Below, one piece after another: positions 61,801 through 64,000 of a stretch of DNA of 64,000 nucleotides. A model generated the notes under the pieces. The model did no database searches. It was not told the origin of the DNA and was given only the letters and a program-made list of their open reading frames with translations. This DNA comes from Candidatus Saccharibacteria bacterium CG_4_10_14_0_2_um_filter_52_9 (GTDB taxonomy: Bacteria; Actinomycetota; Acidimicrobiia; Acidimicrobiales; RAAP-2). A program made the translations under genes and the position numbers. Within the stretch, counting starts at the first letter, position 1. Every line of letters begins with the position of its first letter. The stretch spans positions 42,986-106,985 of the forward strand of contig CAJCJA010000036.1 in assembly GCA_903970515.1 (NCBI GenBank). Direction: 5' to 3'.

Positions 61801-63270
61801 ATGAGAGGACGCCTTCTAGGCTTGAGCATTGGATTCGTCGTACCCGTCGCGTGCAGTGCCTTGCTATTGCCCCTGCGTTCACACGTAAGTTCAACGACCA
61901 TCGCTCTCATTTTCGTCATACCCGTTGTCGCGATGGTCGTCTTCGGGGGACTGTTTACCGGCATCGCCACCACGATCGCGAGCGCGATCATCTTGGACTT
62001 CCTCTTTCTAAAGCCGTACGGCACCTTGAGTATCGGTACTACGCAAAACTGGGTAGCACTCTTCGTCTACGTGGTCGTCGTTCTCCTCGTCGCGCGAGTC
62101 GTCGCAAGTCTCAAGAGCGCGCGACTCGAGGCCCAAAAAGGCGGCGCCGCGATGCGTCGAGTGTTTGAACTTTCCGAACTGCTCGTCGAGGACCGTTCGG
62201 TCGACGATCTCTTGCGCACTATCGTGCAAGCCGTCCAGACCGTCTTTAATATTCCCGGCGTGTCGCTCCTTGTGCTCGAAGAGCATCGACTCAAGGTCGC
62301 CGCCTCGGTGGGTGAGGCGTTGACGCCAGACGAACTGCGCGAACTCGATCCGCAGTCTGGCGTGCCAATGCACCTTCGCCCACACGCCGGAGCGACGAGC
62401 GGTCTTCGCACGGTGGCTCTCTCCGCGTCGAGCCGACCGATTGGCATACTCGTGCTTCGCGACGTGCCGATGTCCCCGACCGACCAATCCGTCCTGGTGA
62501 CGTTCGCCAATGACGCGGCCCTCGCTCTCGAGCGCGCGCAGTTACGAGAATGGGCGCGGCGATCACAGCTCCTCGAAGAGATCGACCGTCTACGACAATC
62601 GCTCATGGGGGCGGTCTCGCACGATCTTCGAACCCCGCTCGCGACGATCAAGGTCGCCTCTTCCACGCTCTCGAATCGGGCGAACGTCCTTACCCCCGAA
62701 GACGCCCACGAACTCTACGAGCTCATCGAAATCGAAGCGGATCGACTCACCCGACTGGTCACCAATCTCCTCGATATGACGCGTATCGAAGCGGGAGTCT
62801 TGCGCATTCAACAATCGCCCATCTCGGTCGAGGACTTGGTCAAAGAGGCGGTCAGCGTAATGGGCTCGAGTTTCAAGGAGCGCACGCTGCGCATCGACCT
62901 CCCGGCCACTCTTCCCCACGTCAGTATCGACCGACTCCTGATCATCCAAGTACTGGTCAACTTGCTCGACAACGCCAATCGCCATTCACCGACCAGAGGC
63001 GTCATCAGCATCGTGGGCGACGTCGCTGGCGACAAGGTTACGATCGCCGTTGCCGATCAGGGTCCTGGCGTCGCACCCGGTGACCGTGAAGCGGTCTTCA
63101 ATCGATTCGAACAATTCAATACCGGAGGACGTGCGGGGCTGGGCCTCACTATCGCGAAGACCTTCGTCGAAGCACACGGCGAGCGAATCTGGTGTGACGA
63201 CGCCATAGGTGGCGGCGCGCGTTTCGTGGTGTCGCTCCCGACAGTTTCCTCGACACGAGCAGTGGCGTAA
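61801..63270 (+). CDS. KdpD-like sensor histidine kinase lacking the KdpD/USP half
   Basis: 489-aa kinase. It starts with four TM helices of the DUF4118 type (including AIILDFLFLKPYGTLSIG), then a GAF-like domain (about 120-270), HisKA with GAVSHDLRTPLATIKVASSTL, and HATPase with VNLLDNANRHSPTRG, ADQGPGVAPGDREAVFNRFEQF and GRAGLGLTIAKTFVEAHG. The N-terminal ATP-binding KdpD domain and USP domain of canonical KdpD are absent. It is divergent from the kdp operon and 2 nt upstream of its response regulator. Confidence 0.92.
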   Translation: MRGRLLGLSIGFVVPVACSALLLPLRSHVSSTTIALIFVIPVVAMVVFGGLFTGIATTIASAIILDFLFLKPYGTLSIGTTQNWVALFVYVVVVLLVARVVASLKSARLEAQKGGAAMRRVFELSELLVEDRSVDDLLRTIVQAVQTVFNIPGVSLLVLEEHRLKVAASVGEALTPDELRELDPQSGVPMHLRPHAGATSGLRTVALSASSRPIGILVLRDVPMSPTDQSVLVTFANDAALALERAQLREWARRSQLLEEIDRLRQSLMGAVSHDLRTPLATIKVASSTLSNRANVLTPEDAHELYELIEIEADRLTRLVTNLLDMTRIEAGVLRIQQSPISVEDLVKEAVSVMGSSFKERTLRIDLPATLPHVSIDRLLIIQVLVNLLDNANRHSPTRGVISIVGDVAGDKVTIAVADQGPGVAPGDREAVFNRFEQFNTGGRAGLGLTIAKTFVEAHGERIWCDDAIGGGARFVVSLPTVSSTRAVA

Positions 63271-63272
63271 CC

Positions 63273-63968
63273 GTGGCACGCGTACTCGTCATCGACGACG
63301 ATCGATCACTGCTGCGCGCTCTTCGGCTCGGACTCCAATCCGAAGGTCACGACGTCACCACCGTTGAGACCGGCGAGCAGGGTCTTTCACAGACCGCGAT
63401 TTTCGGCCCCGACGTCGTCGTGCTCGACATCGGACTTCCCGACATCGACGGCTTAAGCGTGTCGCGACGAATTCGCGAATGGAGCGACGTGCCAATCATC
63501 ATTCTTTCGGCGACCGGAGAAGAGAACAAGAAAGTCGCGGCCCTCGACGGTGGGGCGAACGACTACGTCACTAAACCCTTCAGCATGGCTGAGCTCGAGG
63601 CTCGGATTCGCGCCGTCATTCGCACGCGTGGCGTCGAGGCGCCCGAGGGCGACACCGTACTCAAGTGCGGAAGATTGGAGTTGGACTTCATCCACCACGA
63701 CGTCGCACTCGATGGCGATGCGCTGAGCCTCACCGCCAAGGAGTTCGAGGTGCTCTCGTTCCTCGCTCGACACGCTGGCAAGACGTGCACCCATCAAATG
63801 ATCCTGAGTGCGGTGTGGGGAACTGGGTACGGCAACGAGGCGCAGTACATTCACGCCTACGTGCACCGACTTCGCCAGAAACTCAACGACGAGGCTGGTC
63901 ACCTGCTTCGAACCGTGCCCGGCATTGGCTACAGCCTCGTGTGCGAGGAAGCTCCCGCCGCTAACTGA
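63273..63968 (+). CDS. OmpR/KdpE-type response regulator
   Basis: 231-aa regulator. Receiver: RVLVIDDDRSLLRAL, Asp in VVVLDIGLPDIDG, IILSATGEENKKVAALDGGANDYVTKPF with the Lys. Winged helix: SLTAKEFEVLSFLARH and YIHAYVHRLRQKLNDE, TVPGIGYSLV. It is the cognate partner of the adjacent kinase (2 nt apart), and is distinct from KdpE at 51910-52590. GTG start. Confidence 0.94.
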   Translation: MARVLVIDDDRSLLRALRLGLQSEGHDVTTVETGEQGLSQTAIFGPDVVVLDIGLPDIDGLSVSRRIREWSDVPIIILSATGEENKKVAALDGGANDYVTKPFSMAELEARIRAVIRTRGVEAPEGDTVLKCGRLELDFIHHDVALDGDALSLTAKEFEVLSFLARHAGKTCTHQMILSAVWGTGYGNEAQYIHAYVHRLRQKLNDEAGHLLRTVPGIGYSLVCEEAPAAN

Positions 63969-64000
63969 GCCGCGTGATCTCGACGGTGACCCCGAGCGCG
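63961..64000 (-). CDS. Possible 3' end of a minus-strand gene (partial)
   Basis: The last 40 nt read on the minus strand as ALGVTVEITRLS and a TAG stop. This stop would overlap the response regulator's end by 8 nt, as with other convergent genes here. Only 12 codons are visible, so the call is weak. Confidence 0.3.
   Translation of the reverse strand, partial: ALGVTVEITRLS

Noticed and set aside
61500..62024. 174-aa minus-strand frame in the divergent kdp region
   Set aside because: Largely antisense to the second sensor kinase gene and lacks family similarity.

Overview
The window looks like a chromosomal segment of a high-GC actinobacterium (Actinomycetota). I infer something close to the Acidimicrobiia, but no 16S gene is present, so the class is a guess. 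Supporting signs are the mec-cysO-cysM cysteine module followed by rph-rdgB (an order known from mycobacteria), a WS/DGAT acyltransferase, SCO6745-family and DUF3039 proteins, a KdpF peptide, a type A RNase P RNA and an smpB-ssrA pair. Coding density is very high. Most gaps are under 100 nt, same-strand genes often overlap by 1-4 nt, and convergent genes often share their stop codons. I see no insertion sequence, prophage or CRISPR array.

Layout. 1-9.1 kb: TetR regulator (cut by the window edge), sulfatase and HSL-type esterase, SCO6745 protein, tRNA-Gly, WS/DGAT plus dUTPase, oligoribonuclease, acyl-CoA ligase, aldo/keto reductase. 9.2-16.4 kb: 1-Cys peroxiredoxin with an inverted repeat upstream, HAD phosphatase, a clpP-Wzm-Wzt run, tRNA-Leu, a DEAD-box helicase fused to a cold-shock domain, FKBP, LON-domain protein. 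16.4-20.7 kb: rdgB, rph, cysM, cysO, mec, smpB, ssrA. 20.8-26.6 kb: DJ-1/PfpI protein, small conserved proteins, a TrmA/RlmD-type RNA methyltransferase, class I amidotransferase, DUF3039, stand-alone Lrp-type domain, CaiB-type CoA transferase. 26.6-35.8 kb: acyl-CoA dehydrogenase, a glpD / FAD-linked oxidase / glpK operon, and an xseA-xseB-MBL-flavoprotein operon. 35.8-44.5 kb: rnpB, then two asymmetric ABC exporter pairs separated by a TM0106-family RecB-like nuclease. 44.5-51.9 kb: aldo/keto reductase with a CRP-like palindrome, hemolysin III protein, a 68-bp tandem duplication, a five-gene operon linked by 4-nt overlaps, EEP hydrolase, MDR oxidoreductase and a 59-aa protein. 51.9-64 kb: a kdp potassium region.

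The kdp region is the most distinctive block. A 27-aa membrane micro-ORF overlaps kdpF and is followed by kdpA, kdpB and kdpC. Then come a secreted DUF5666 repeat protein and full-length kdpD-kdpE, all on the minus strand. A second, divergent two-component pair has a shortened KdpD-like kinase without the N-terminal KdpD/USP half. Other leads are an ABC half-transporter whose Walker A is erased while its partner has lost its signature motif, a CysO sulfur carrier with two residues after its GlyGly next to a JAMM protease that could trim it, and several palindromic candidate operators.

Functionally the window mixes lipid metabolism (WS/DGAT, acyl-CoA ligase, acyl-CoA dehydrogenase, CoA transferase, glycerol-3-phosphate genes), RNA quality control, nucleotide sanitation, cysteine synthesis and potassium homeostasis.
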